Assembly: GCF_006385595.1 (NCBI RefSeq)
Contig: NZ_CP041046.1
Span: 4,044,501 to 4,108,500, forward strand
Reading direction: 5' to 3'
DNA length: 64,000 nucleotides
Origin: Luteibacter pinisoli
GTDB taxonomy: Bacteria; Pseudomonadota; Gammaproteobacteria; Xanthomonadales; Rhodanobacteraceae
The notes under the pieces: generated by a model
Told to the model about the DNA's origin: nothing
Seen by the model: the letters and a program-made list of their open reading frames with translations, nothing else
Database searches by the model: none
Part shown: positions 40,552 to 48,862 of the stretch, in pieces
Layout of the letters: every line of letters starts with the position of its first letter
Numbering within the stretch: the first letter of the stretch is position 1
Program-made: the position numbers and the translations under genes

Positions 40552-41247
40552 TCACGCGGCCACGCCGAAGACGTGGCCTACCGCGGCCGTGAGCGCCATC
40601 GCCGCGGCACCCCAGCAGAGGATACGCACCACGCCGCGCCACACCGGGGCGCCGGCCATGCGTGCCGACGCCGCGCCCAGGGCGGCCAGCGCCAGCAGCG
40701 AGACGCCGACCGTCACCGGTGCCATGGAGGCACGCGGGCTCGCGGCCACCGCCAGGATCGGCAGGATCGCACCCACGGCGAAGCTTGCCGCCGATGCCGC
40801 CGCGGCTTGCAGCGGACGTGCCGCCGTCGTCGCTGAAAGACCCAGTTCATCGCGCGCATGCGCACCGAGGGCGTCGTGCGCCATCAGCTGCCCGGCCACT
40901 TCATGGGCCAGCGCGCGATCGAGCCCGCGGCGCACGTAGATCTCGGTCAGTTCGCGATGCTCGCCGTGCGGATCCTCGTGGATTTCGCGCTGCTCGACTT
41001 CCAGCTCGGCGCGCTCGCTGTCGGCCTGCGAGCGCACGGAGACGTATTCGCCCGCGCCCATCGACATCGCGCCCGCCACCAGCCCGGCGATGCCGGCGAG
41101 CATGACGTTGCCGGTGCCCGCCTCCGCCGAGGCGACGCCGACGAGCAGGCTGGCCGTGGACAGGATGCCGTCGTTGGCGCCGAGCACGGAGGCGCGGAGC
41201 CAGCCCAGCCGGTCCAGCCGGTGGTGTTCATGGTGCTTGCGGATCAC
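40552..41247 (-). CDS. VIT1/CCC1 family metal transporter
   Basis: 231-residue membrane protein of the VIT1/CCC1 family, which moves iron or manganese. The N-terminal LGANDGILSTASLLVGV (about residues 22-38) and GLVAGAMSMGAGEYVSVRSQ (about 55-74) are family signatures of the first two membrane segments; a charged loop (about 75-135) is the metal-binding cytosolic region, and three more segments follow. It overlaps the upstream FUSC gene by 20 bases. It probably exports or detoxifies iron or manganese, but the sequence does not tell the metal. Confidence 0.88.
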   Translation of the reverse strand: MIRKHHEHHRLDRLGWLRASVLGANDGILSTASLLVGVASAEAGTGNVMLAGIAGLVAGAMSMGAGEYVSVRSQADSERAELEVEQREIHEDPHGEHRELTEIYVRRGLDRALAHEVAGQLMAHDALGAHARDELGLSATTAARPLQAAAASAASFAVGAILPILAVAASPRASMAPVTVGVSLLALAALGAASARMAGAPVWRGVVRILCWGAAAMALTAAVGHVFGVAA

Positions 41248-41845
41248 GCGCGTGCTCCTGTTCTTTCTGTTCGACCCGGTCTTCCAGGCGCGTGACCAGC
41301 CAGCCGGTCAGCAGCGCGCACGTCGTACCAATGATGACTTCGCCCAGGCGCCATGCGGCGACTTCCCAGCGCGGCCCGGTGGCCGGCACCAGCAGCACGA
41401 TGGCTGCCGTGATGCCGCCGATCCGCGCGGCGCTACCCGCGCCCGCCGACCAGCAGGCGAGGGTGACCAGGGACAACGCCACGGCGAACGACACAAAGTC
41501 GCCGCTGCCACCAACGAGCAGCCCAAGCAGCCCGGCGATGCCACCGAAGGTGGTGCCGAGGATGCGGTCCCGGCTGACACCGCGGGTGTCACCATAGTGC
41601 GGCTGGGTGACCGCCACGGCGCTGATCGCGGCCCAGAACGCTTCGTCCGGATGCAACAGCAGGCCCAGCCCATACGCCGAACCGGAGGCCAGGACTGTCT
41701 TGAATGCCATGAATGCGCCAAGGCGCATGCGCGGCCCGAGCGGCAGGCCACGGAACATCCTGTCCAGCACCTGCTGCGCACGACGGACGCGCGAGAGGTC
41801 CTGGGTGGCGTGCTCGTGGGGCCGCGGGGCGCTGGACTCGGTCAT
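41228..41845 (-). CDS. FUSC/aromatic acid exporter-like membrane protein
   Basis: 205-residue membrane protein with four or five hydrophobic segments and the FUSC-type block PDEAFWAAISAVAVTQPHYGDT with RDRILGTTFGGIAGLLG (about residues 65-105). It is much shorter than full AaeB/FUSC pumps (600-700 residues), so it represents only the first membrane half. The ATG at 41845 (MTESSAPRP) is the likely start; an upstream in-frame start adds a basic tail with no family match. It overlaps the VIT gene, and the two are probably co-expressed. Function is inferred. Confidence 0.7.
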   Translation of the reverse strand: MTESSAPRPHEHATQDLSRVRRAQQVLDRMFRGLPLGPRMRLGAFMAFKTVLASGSAYGLGLLLHPDEAFWAAISAVAVTQPHYGDTRGVSRDRILGTTFGGIAGLLGLLVGGSGDFVSFAVALSLVTLACWSAGAGSAARIGGITAAIVLLVPATGPRWEVAAWRLGEVIIGTTCALLTGWLVTRLEDRVEQKEQEHARDPQAP

Positions 41846-41947
41846 GCGCCCATCGTAGCCGCTCGCACCGTCGACGCGCCGCCAACACGCGCGCACAATA
41901 CGCGCCGCCACGGCCCACGGCCGCCCTCACCCTCACGAGTCTCGTTA

Positions 41948-42457
41948 ATGTCCATCACGATGTACCAGACCACCGTTCCCGTCCTCGTCCGCGCGCTGAC
42001 GAACCTCTCCGGCGTACTGGCCAAGGGCGCCGCCCACGCGAAGGACCGCAACATCTCCGAAGAGGTGCTGCTGCACACGCGCATTACCCCGGACATGTTC
42101 CCGCTGATCCGCCAGGTGCAGATCGCCACCGACATGGCCAAGGGCGCGGCGTTCCGCCTGGCCGGCGAAGAGGTGCCGGCGATGGCCGACGACGAAACCA
42201 CCTTCGAGCAGCTCCAGGCGCGTATCGCCAAGGTGGTCGAGATGCTCAAGGGCTTCAAGCCGGAACAGATCGATGGCAGCGAAACCCGCGAGATCCTGCT
42301 GAAGACCCGCGCGGCCGAACTGCACTTCCACGGCCAGTCGTACCTGCTGAACTTCGTGCTGCCCAACGTGTACTTCCACTGCACCACCGCCTACGCGATC
42401 CTGCGTGGCGTCGGCGTGGTGCTGGGCAAGACCGATTTCGTCGGCAAGCCGGAGTAA
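41948..42457 (+). CDS. DUF1993 family protein (copy 1)
   Basis: 169-residue protein of family DUF1993, a DinB-like four-helix-bundle type. Residues SITMYQTTVPVLVRALTNLS at the start, ITPDMFPLIRQVQIATDMAKGAAFRLAG (about 42-69) and LLNFVLPNVYFHCTTAYAILR near the C-terminus match the family. A second, clearly homologous copy lies at 44312-44803. The two flank an ABC exporter. The start could also be ATG 41960. Function is unknown; DinB-like bundles often bind metal or small thiols, but no conserved metal triad is evident here. Confidence 0.85.
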   Translation: MSITMYQTTVPVLVRALTNLSGVLAKGAAHAKDRNISEEVLLHTRITPDMFPLIRQVQIATDMAKGAAFRLAGEEVPAMADDETTFEQLQARIAKVVEMLKGFKPEQIDGSETREILLKTRAAELHFHGQSYLLNFVLPNVYFHCTTAYAILRGVGVVLGKTDFVGKPE

Positions 42458-42485
42458 CCCGGCGCCATCCCGAAACGGGTGAACG

Positions 42486-43247
42486 TCAGTTCTTCAGCTT
42501 CCAGCCGGTGCGGAAGATCCACCAGACCACGCCCAGGCAAAGCAGCATGAAGCCCACGGTCATCGATGCGCTGACCACGACGTTCACATCCGCCTGCCCG
42601 TAGAAGCTCCAGCGGAATCCGTTCACCAGGTACACCACCGGGTTGAACAGGGTGAGTTTCTGCCAGAACGGCGGCAGCATCGAGATGGAATAGAAGCTGC
42701 CGCCCAGGAAGGTAAGCGGCGTGATCACCATCAGCGGCACCACCTGCAGTTTCTGGAAGTCATCGGCCCACAGGCCGATGATGAAACCGAACAGGCTGAA
42801 GGTCACCGCGGTAAGCAACAGGAACCCCAGCATCCAGAACGGATGCTGGATCTCGTAGGCGACGAACAGGCGCGCCGTGGCCAGGATCAGCAGTCCAAGG
42901 ATCATCGACTTGGTCGCCGCCGCGCCGACGTAACCGAGCACCACCTCGACGTAGTTCACCGGTGCCGAGAGCAGCTCGTAGATGGTGCCGGCCCACTTGG
43001 GCATGTAGATGCCGAACGACGCGTTGGAAATGCTCTCGTTCAACAGCGAGAGCATGATCAGGCCGGGGATGATGAAGGCCCCGTAGCTCACGCCGTTGAT
43101 CGCGCCCATGCGCGAGCCGATCGCCGCGCCGAACACCACGAAGTACAGCGAGGTGGAAAGCACCGGCGAGGCAATGCTCTGCATCAGCGTGCGGAACGTG
43201 CGGGCCATTTCGAAGCGATAGATGGCGCGGACACCGTGGAAATTCAT
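42486..43247 (-). CDS. ABC-2 type exporter permease
   Basis: 253-residue membrane protein with six predicted segments, matching ABC-2 permeases (for example the NatB/NodJ-like group). The conserved ending around PPFWQKLTLFNPVVYLVNGFRW (about residues 190-215) is the ABC-2 signature region. It is translated just after the ATPase gene (ATGA overlap), so the two form a complete exporter. The start ATG at 43247 is fixed by this overlap. The substrate could be a drug, polysaccharide or lipid. Confidence 0.9.
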   Translation of the reverse strand: MNFHGVRAIYRFEMARTFRTLMQSIASPVLSTSLYFVVFGAAIGSRMGAINGVSYGAFIIPGLIMLSLLNESISNASFGIYMPKWAGTIYELLSAPVNYVEVVLGYVGAAATKSMILGLLILATARLFVAYEIQHPFWMLGFLLLTAVTFSLFGFIIGLWADDFQKLQVVPLMVITPLTFLGGSFYSISMLPPFWQKLTLFNPVVYLVNGFRWSFYGQADVNVVVSASMTVGFMLLCLGVVWWIFRTGWKLKN

Positions 43248-44191
43248 GCGCGGCTCCTCACCAGGCTGACGAAGATATCTTCCAGCGAACTCTCGCTGGA
43301 ATGCAGGTCCTTGAAGTCGATGCCGAGGGCGCCGAGCTTCTTCAGCAGGTCCGCGATGCCCGTGGCCTCCGCCTGCGTATCGAAGGTGTAGGTGAGGCAC
43401 AGGCCATCCTGCGACAGCTCCAGCGGCCAGCTTTCCAGCTCGGAAGGGATCGAGGCCAGCGGCGCCTGCAACGAGAGCGTCAGCTGCTTCTTGCCCAGCT
43501 TGCGCATCAGCGTGTGCTTCTCTTCCACCAGCACCAGCTCGCCGCGGTTGATGACGCCGATGCGGTCGGCCATCTCTTCGGCTTCTTCGATGTAGTGCGT
43601 GGTGAGGATGATCGTGACGCCCGACTCGCGCAGGCGGCGGACCATTTCCCACATGTCGTGGCGCAGCTCCACGTCCACGCCCGCCGTCGGTTCATCGAGG
43701 AACAGCACGCGGGGTTCGTGCGACAGCGCCTTGGCGATGAGCACGCGCCGCTTCATGCCGCCGGACAGCGCCATGATCTTCGAATCCTTTTTGTCCCACA
43801 GCGACAGCTCGCGCAAGATCTTCTCCAGGTACGCCGGATCCGGCGCCTTGCCGAAGAGGCCGCGGCTGAAGTTCACCGTCGCCCACACCGTTTCGAACGC
43901 ATCGGTGGAGAGCTCCTGCGGCACCAGGCCGATGAGGCCACGCGCGGGTCGGTAGTCGCGGACGATGTCATGGCCATCGACCAGCACGCTGCCGCCGGTG
44001 CCGTTGACGATGCCGCAGATGATGCTGATCAGGGTGGTCTTGCCGGCGCCGTTGGGGCCAAGCAGGGCGAAGATTTCACCGCGGCGGATGTCGAGGTCGA
44101 CACCCTTCAGGGCCTGGAAACCGCTTTTGTAGACCTTGGACAGGCCGCGTACCGCGACGATCGCGTCGTGGGCCGTATCGGTGGGGGACAT
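43244..44191 (-). CDS. ABC transporter ATP-binding protein
   Basis: 315-residue ATPase paired with the downstream permease. Walker A GPNGAGKTT (about residues 45-53), Q-loop VPQELSTD, signature LSGGMKRR (about 142-149), Walker B RVLFLDEP (about 160-167) and the H-loop in LTTHYIEEAEEMAD are all intact. A C-terminal extension (about 235-315) follows, typical of NodI/CcmA-type exporters. It is divergent from the second DUF1993 gene across 120 bases, which must hold the promoters of both. Confidence 0.93.
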   Translation of the reverse strand: MSPTDTAHDAIVAVRGLSKVYKSGFQALKGVDLDIRRGEIFALLGPNGAGKTTLISIICGIVNGTGGSVLVDGHDIVRDYRPARGLIGLVPQELSTDAFETVWATVNFSRGLFGKAPDPAYLEKILRELSLWDKKDSKIMALSGGMKRRVLIAKALSHEPRVLFLDEPTAGVDVELRHDMWEMVRRLRESGVTIILTTHYIEEAEEMADRIGVINRGELVLVEEKHTLMRKLGKKQLTLSLQAPLASIPSELESWPLELSQDGLCLTYTFDTQAEATGIADLLKKLGALGIDFKDLHSSESSLEDIFVSLVRSRA

Positions 44192-44311
44192 GGGGATCCG
44201 TGGGTGTCGGAGTCAGCGGGTGATGGTAGTCCGTTGTCCCGGTGGGTGCACGGCCTTGAAGGCGTGCCCCGGCCGCCCCACCATCGACGGATACCCCACG
44301 GAGCCACGCCC

Positions 44312-44803
44312 ATGAGCATCTCGCTGCACGAAGCCTCTGCCGCCGCCTACATCCGCGGCTTCCGCGTCCTGGTTGAACTGCTGGGCAAGGCCAAAGACCA
44401 CGGCGGCGACACGCTGGTGGAAGCGCGCCTGGCGCCGGACATGTTCAACCTCGCCGGACAGATCCAGCGTGCCAGCGACACCGCGAAGTTCGCCATCGCC
44501 CGCGTCGCGGAGGTGGAAGGCCCCTCGTTCAAGGATGACGAGACCACCATCGAACAGCTGGTCAAGCGCATCGAAGACACGGTGGCGTGGATCAAGTCCG
44601 TGCCCGCCGAGAAGGTGGATGCGGGCGCCTCGCGCACCATCACGCGCAAGTTCGGCCCGTCCGAGCGCACCTTCAGCGCCAGCGAGTACCTGATGGTCTT
44701 CGCCCTGCCCAACTTCTATTTCCACGTGACCACCGCATACGACATCCTCCGCCACAACGGCGTGGGCGTGGGCAAGCTGGACTACCTCGGCTTCACCGGG
44801 TGA
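44312..44803 (+). CDS. DUF1993 family protein (copy 2)
   Basis: 163-residue DUF1993 protein, homologous to the one at 41948-42457; both share the layout of LAPDMFNLAGQIQRASDTAKFAIAR and DDETTIEQL-type central blocks and an ending VFALPNFYFHVTTAYDILR. The two copies diverge markedly, so this is an old duplication or separate acquisition. Its stop overlaps the tag start (GTGA). Together with copy 1 it brackets the ABC exporter, which runs on the opposite strand. The function is not known. Confidence 0.85.
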   Translation: MSISLHEASAAAYIRGFRVLVELLGKAKDHGGDTLVEARLAPDMFNLAGQIQRASDTAKFAIARVAEVEGPSFKDDETTIEQLVKRIEDTVAWIKSVPAEKVDAGASRTITRKFGPSERTFSASEYLMVFALPNFYFHVTTAYDILRHNGVGVGKLDYLGFTG

Positions 44804-45384
44804 CCGACGGCCTGTCGCGCTGCGCCTGGGGTGACGCTGACGACCTCATGCGCGGTTACCACGACCGCGAGTGGGGCGTGCCCGAGCGCGATGGCCGCAA
44901 GCTGTGGGAGAAGCTGGTCCTCGATGGCTTCCAGGCCGGGCTGTCATGGCGGACGATCCTTGCCCGCCGTGACGGCTTCCGGCGTGCCTTCGACGGCTTC
45001 GATCCCGCGGTGGTCGCGGCCTACGGCCCGGCCGAGGTTGAACGCCTACTGGGCGATGCCGGGATCATCCGCTCGCGGAGCAAGATCGGCGCGGCGATCA
45101 ACAACGCCAGGGCCTACCTGGCCATGCAGGCGGCGGGCGAGGATTTCGCGACCTTCTGCTGGGACTTCGTCGGCGGCGAGCCGCTGGCCTGGGACGGGCC
45201 GGTGCCACCCAACAGCCCGCTCTCGGAGCAGGTCTCCAAAGCCCTGAAGAAGCGCGGCTTCACCTTCGTCGGGCCGACCATCGTTTTCGCCTGGATGGAG
45301 GCCACGGGGCTGCTCAATACCCACGCCCCTGGCTGCTTCCGGCGCGCCGAACTCCTTCGTAAATCCTTACATAACAAGGGTTAA
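44800..45384 (+). CDS. tag: DNA-3-methyladenine glycosylase I
   Basis: Base-excision enzyme that removes 3-methyladenine from alkylated DNA. The 194-residue protein shows the N-terminal zinc ligands in SRCAWGDADDLMRGYHDREWG (Cys and His) and the C-terminal pair in LLNTHAPGC (His and Cys), the Tag zinc-snap arrangement. The tag-specific stretch FQAGLSWRTILARRDGFRRAFDGFD (about residues 40-64) and the catalytic region PPNSPLSEQVSKALKKRGF are intact. It begins with GTG 44800, overlapping the DUF1993 stop; no other start fits. Confidence 0.95.
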   Translation: MTDGLSRCAWGDADDLMRGYHDREWGVPERDGRKLWEKLVLDGFQAGLSWRTILARRDGFRRAFDGFDPAVVAAYGPAEVERLLGDAGIIRSRSKIGAAINNARAYLAMQAAGEDFATFCWDFVGGEPLAWDGPVPPNSPLSEQVSKALKKRGFTFVGPTIVFAWMEATGLLNTHAPGCFRRAELLRKSLHNKG

Positions 45385-45449
45385 TGATTTTTTTAGCCGT
45401 ACACGCGTAGCGTGGGGCATGCGGTACTACTCTCACAGGCGGGGGTCCC

Positions 45450-45737
45450 ATGGCATCGAGTTCCGCTCAACTGTTCATCCCGTACAGCGAATCGGCCCAC
45501 GGGCCGTGGATCGTTCGCCGCGCCTCGATGGCGCTGGGGCGCTATCCGTCACAGGCCGACGCCATCCACGCCGCGGAAGGCCTCGCCCCGGGCCTCTCCG
45601 ACAGCCTTGGCCGCCCCGTCGCCATCCACGTGCAGCACGCGGACGGCAGCTGGGAAGAACACACCTGGGTCGTCGCCGGCCTGGTCGCCAGCGCCCCACC
45701 CAGCCGGCGATCCACGCGCGCTGAGTCCACGGGGTGA
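45450..45737 (+). CDS. Small hypothetical protein (DUF2188-like)
   Basis: 95-residue protein. The repeated alpha-beta character (IVRRASMALGRYPSQADAIHAAEG, then VAIHVQHADGSWEEHTWV) resembles DUF2188 proteins, which have a short strand-helix repeat. No signal peptide or metal motif is visible. The ATG lies 65 bases after tag in an AT-rich gap (T7 run near 45389-45395). A GGGGTGAGACCCC hairpin sits at its stop codon. The role is unknown. Confidence 0.5.
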   Translation: MASSSAQLFIPYSESAHGPWIVRRASMALGRYPSQADAIHAAEGLAPGLSDSLGRPVAIHVQHADGSWEEHTWVVAGLVASAPPSRRSTRAESTG

Positions 45738-45750
45738 GACCCCGATAAGG

Positions 45751-45756
45751 TAACCT
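45751..45756 (+). promoter_or_regulatory. Candidate -10 element (TAACCT) for dinG
   Basis: TAACCT lies 10 bases before the dinG ATG, so the transcript would have only a few leader bases. It follows a small GGGGT-GAG-ACCCC hairpin. No LexA box (CTG-N10-CAG) is apparent, in contrast to E. coli dinG. Confidence 0.35.
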
Positions 45757-45765
45757 TGGTGGGCT

Positions 45766-47862
45766 ATGCTCACCGAAGACACAAAAGCCGCCATCCGCGC
45801 CGCGTACGCGCGCCTGAAAGACGGCCTGACGGGATTCCGTGGGCGCCCCTCCCAGCTGAAGATGATCGCCGAGGTCGCCAAGGCCCTGGCCGAACCGGCG
45901 GGTGCGGCGGTGATCGAAGCGCCTACCGGTACCGGTAAGTCCATGGCCTACCTGATCGGTGGCCTGGAAGTCGCCCGCGCCCAGAAGAAGAAGCTGGTGA
46001 TCGCCACGGCGACGGTGGCCCTGCAGGAGCAGCTGGTCCAGCGCGACATCCCCCAGTTCATGAAGCTCTGCGGCATCGAGGCGAAGGTGGCGCTGGCCAA
46101 GGGCCGCGCGCGCTACCTGTGCCCGCGCAACCTGCGCATGGCCGGGACCGAACCGTCGGCCCAGGGGGGCTTCGAGTTCGACGCCGACGTGGCGTTGTGG
46201 TCGCGACCGCCGGCCGAGCGCGATACCAAGGCCATCGAGAAGCTCGGCAAGGCGTTCGAATCGCGCGAGTGGAACGGCGACATCGACACCAGCCCGGAAC
46301 CGCTGTCCGACCTGGTGCGCGGCATGATCACCACCAGCGCGGGCGGCTGCACGGGACGCAAGTGCGGCGCGTTCGCCGTGTGCCCGTTCTTCCTCGCCCG
46401 GCGCGCCATCGGCGAAGCCGAGATCGTGGTGGCCAACCAGGACCTCGTGCTCGCCGACCTGACGATGCCGCGCGACGAAGACACCTTCGGTGGCGTGATC
46501 CTGCCCAAGCCCGAAGAGACGCTGTACATCTTCGACGAGGCGCATCACGTGCCGGCCAAGGCGATCGACCGCGGCGCGGCCGATGTGCACCTGGCCAGTA
46601 CCGTGCGCCGCATCGGCCGCCTGCAGAACCAGGTGCATGCCGCCTACTCGCTCACCGACAAGGAGAGCATCGGCAACCTCACGCTGGAAACCGGCGACGA
46701 GAAGATCCTGGAAATGTCGAACGCGCTGGAAGAGATCGAGCGCGAGATCCGCCTTTCGTGGACGCCGTCGTCGAGCGAACTGGAACCCGTGTTCCGCGCG
46801 TCGCTGGGCCAGCTCCCCGAGAACTGGAAAATCCACGCCTCGCACCTGCACACGGTGACGCGCGACGTGCAGCGCTGGCTGCGCACCGTGCGCCGCACCG
46901 TGGTGGAAATGGAAGCTGGCGGCCCGACCCAGGAAGCGCTCTCGCGCGAACTCGGCATGGCGCTGGAACGGCTCGAGCGCCAGGTGCGCACGTGGTACGC
47001 GTGGTCGGCGGATGATCGCGAGCATGGCCCGCCGCTCGCCCGCTGGGTGAGCATGACGCCCGAGCAGCAGCTGGTCTGCCACGCCTCATCGGTGTCGGCA
47101 GGCGGCCTGTTGCGCAGCGTGCTGTGGGATAACGCCTCCGCGGTGGTGATGACCTCGGCCACGCTGAGCGCCGGCGGCAACTTCCGCGGCTTCGCCGATT
47201 CGGTCGGCCTGCCGAACGATGCGGTGACGCTCAGCCTGCCCTCCCCCTTCGACCTGGAACGCCAGGCGCGCCTGGAAGTGCCTGCGTTCACCACGTTGCC
47301 CGACGACCGCGAAGGCCACGCGCGCGAAGTCGCGAGCTGGCTGGCGAAGCACCTCGACTGGGAGGCGGGCAACCTCGTGCTGTTCACCTCGCGCGCCAAG
47401 CTCGACCGCGTCTTGCAGGTGCTGCCCATCGACCACGTGCGCAAGGTACGCGCGCAGGGTTCGCTGGCGAAGGCGCAGCTCATCGCTGAACACTGTGCCG
47501 ATATCGAAGCCGGCAAGGGCAGCACGATCTTTGGTCTCGCGTCCTTCGGCGAAGGCCTCGACCTCCCCGGCAAGCTGTGCGAAACCGTCGTCGTCACCCA
47601 GCTACCCTTCGCGGTGCCGACGGACCCGGTGGGTGCGACGTATGCGGAGTGGCTGGAATCGCGCGGACGCAACCCTTTCATCGAAGTGAGCGTGCCCGAT
47701 GCCACGCGGATCCTCACGCAGTATTGCGGCCGCCTCATCCGCACCGAAACCGATACCGGGCGCATCGTGCTGCTCGACCGCCGCGTCATCACCAAGCGCT
47801 ACGGCACGGGCATGCTGCGCGCGCTTCCGCCTTTCGCCCGCGAGATCGAGCGTGTCGCATGA
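45766..47862 (+). CDS. dinG: ATP-dependent DNA helicase DinG
   Basis: 698-residue XPD-like 5'-3' helicase of superfamily 2. Walker A is APTGTGKS (residues 52-59), the DEAH box is DEAH (257-260), and the four iron-sulfur cysteines are C119, C195, C200 and C206. The C-terminal helicase domain has TSATLSAG and IFGLASFGEGLDLPG (about 585-599), with QYCGRLIRTETDTGRIVLLDRR near the end. It helps clear R-loops and replication blocks. The end overlaps the HutD-like gene by an ATGA. Length (about 700) is normal for DinG without the exonuclease domain. Confidence 0.95.
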   Translation: MLTEDTKAAIRAAYARLKDGLTGFRGRPSQLKMIAEVAKALAEPAGAAVIEAPTGTGKSMAYLIGGLEVARAQKKKLVIATATVALQEQLVQRDIPQFMKLCGIEAKVALAKGRARYLCPRNLRMAGTEPSAQGGFEFDADVALWSRPPAERDTKAIEKLGKAFESREWNGDIDTSPEPLSDLVRGMITTSAGGCTGRKCGAFAVCPFFLARRAIGEAEIVVANQDLVLADLTMPRDEDTFGGVILPKPEETLYIFDEAHHVPAKAIDRGAADVHLASTVRRIGRLQNQVHAAYSLTDKESIGNLTLETGDEKILEMSNALEEIEREIRLSWTPSSSELEPVFRASLGQLPENWKIHASHLHTVTRDVQRWLRTVRRTVVEMEAGGPTQEALSRELGMALERLERQVRTWYAWSADDREHGPPLARWVSMTPEQQLVCHASSVSAGGLLRSVLWDNASAVVMTSATLSAGGNFRGFADSVGLPNDAVTLSLPSPFDLERQARLEVPAFTTLPDDREGHAREVASWLAKHLDWEAGNLVLFTSRAKLDRVLQVLPIDHVRKVRAQGSLAKAQLIAEHCADIEAGKGSTIFGLASFGEGLDLPGKLCETVVVTQLPFAVPTDPVGATYAEWLESRGRNPFIEVSVPDATRILTQYCGRLIRTETDTGRIVLLDRRVITKRYGTGMLRALPPFAREIERVA

Positions 47863-48389
47863 CCATCCTTCGCTTTGACGAACTGCGTGCCGTGCCCTGG
47901 AAGAACGGGCTCGGTATCACCCGCGAGCTGGCCGTCGAGCCGCCGGGCGCATCCATGGACGCGTTTGCGTGGCGGGTGAGCATTGCCGACGTGGATACGG
48001 CCTCGCCGTTCTCGACGTTCCCGGGCATCGATCGCACCATCGTGCTGCTCGAAGGGGCCGGTTTCACGATGGTGATGGATGGCGACCACGAGCACGCGCT
48101 GACGACGCCGTGCGAGCCCTTCGCCTTTCCCGGCGAGGCAACGGTGGACGTTCGCCTTGCTGGCGGCGCGACGCGCGACTTCAACCTGATGGTGCGGCGT
48201 GGCGTGGGCACGGCACGGCTGGCCGTGCTGCAAGGGGCGGGCGAATTCGACGGCGTGAAGATCGCCTACCTCGTCACCGGCACGGGCACGGCGGATGACC
48301 AGCCCGTCACTCCCGGTGACACGGTGTTCGACGCCCGTGCGTTGACGCTAGGCGCCGGTGCCCGCGCCATCGCCGTCTACGTCGCCTAG
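47859..48389 (+). CDS. HutD family protein
   Basis: 176-residue cupin-type protein of the HutD (Ves) family. The block PWKNGLGITRELAVEPPG (about residues 13-30) and FAWRVSIADVDTASPFSTFPGIDRTIVLLEG (about 38-68) are diagnostic. HutD is linked to histidine use and may bind formyl-glutamate, but there are no hut genes nearby, so the role here is open. The ATG overlaps the dinG stop, so it is co-translated with a helicase; this looks like chance packing. The last 42 bases overlap a convergent gene. Confidence 0.85.
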   Translation: MTILRFDELRAVPWKNGLGITRELAVEPPGASMDAFAWRVSIADVDTASPFSTFPGIDRTIVLLEGAGFTMVMDGDHEHALTTPCEPFAFPGEATVDVRLAGGATRDFNLMVRRGVGTARLAVLQGAGEFDGVKIAYLVTGTGTADDQPVTPGDTVFDARALTLGAGARAIAVYVA

Positions 48390-48782
48390 CACCTCGGCCA
48401 CCGGCTCACGCTGCCACAGGTTCACCGAGGTCAGCTGGAACTTCACCGGCGGCACGGCCGATTCCCAGCCTTCGATGCCGGGGAAGGTCTCCCGCAGGGC
48501 CCGGACCATGGCGGGGAAGCCCACGTCGTGCTCGGAGAGCACCAGGGTGTCCTCCCCGTCCACGTGGAAAAACAGGAACACGGTGTCCCACGCAGGCGTA
48601 TCGCGGTTCCCCGCCTCCACCCGGCTCACCCGGGCCAGCGGCACGTCCCGCATGCGGAACAGGCCGGGGGTGGAGACGATGACCCCGGCGTCGACGTCCA
48701 CATGCACCGCCCCCCGGGACACCAGGCGCTCGCGCAGGCGCGTAAGGAGCGGGCGTTTGCCTGGGTTGGCGTCGTGGCTCAT
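48348..48782 (-). CDS. Hypothetical protein, 144 residues
   Basis: I do not recognise this protein. Two segments, VHVDVDAGVIVSTPGLFRMRDVPLARVSRVEAG (about residues 25-57) and VFLFFHVDGEDTLVLSEHD, read as beta-rich, PH-like sequence. There is no signal peptide or membrane segment. The C-terminus overlaps HutD on the other strand by 42 bases, which keeps the reading moderate. I prefer the ATG at 48782; a TTG 21 bases higher is possible. The codon use is normal for the window, so the gene is probably real. Confidence 0.55.
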   Translation of the reverse strand: MSHDANPGKRPLLTRLRERLVSRGAVHVDVDAGVIVSTPGLFRMRDVPLARVSRVEAGNRDTPAWDTVFLFFHVDGEDTLVLSEHDVGFPAMVRALRETFPGIEGWESAVPPVKFQLTSVNLWQREPVAEVLGDVDGDGAGTGA

Positions 48783-48862
48783 GGATCGGTTCCGGTGGCG
48801 CAATTTAATGAGGATTCACCCGTCATCGGCATCGTAGGCAGTCGCTTTAACGGAATCCAGCC

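Noticed and set aside
45475..47082. Long minus-strand frame over dinG
   Set aside because: Antisense to a complete helicase with all iron-sulfur and Walker residues.
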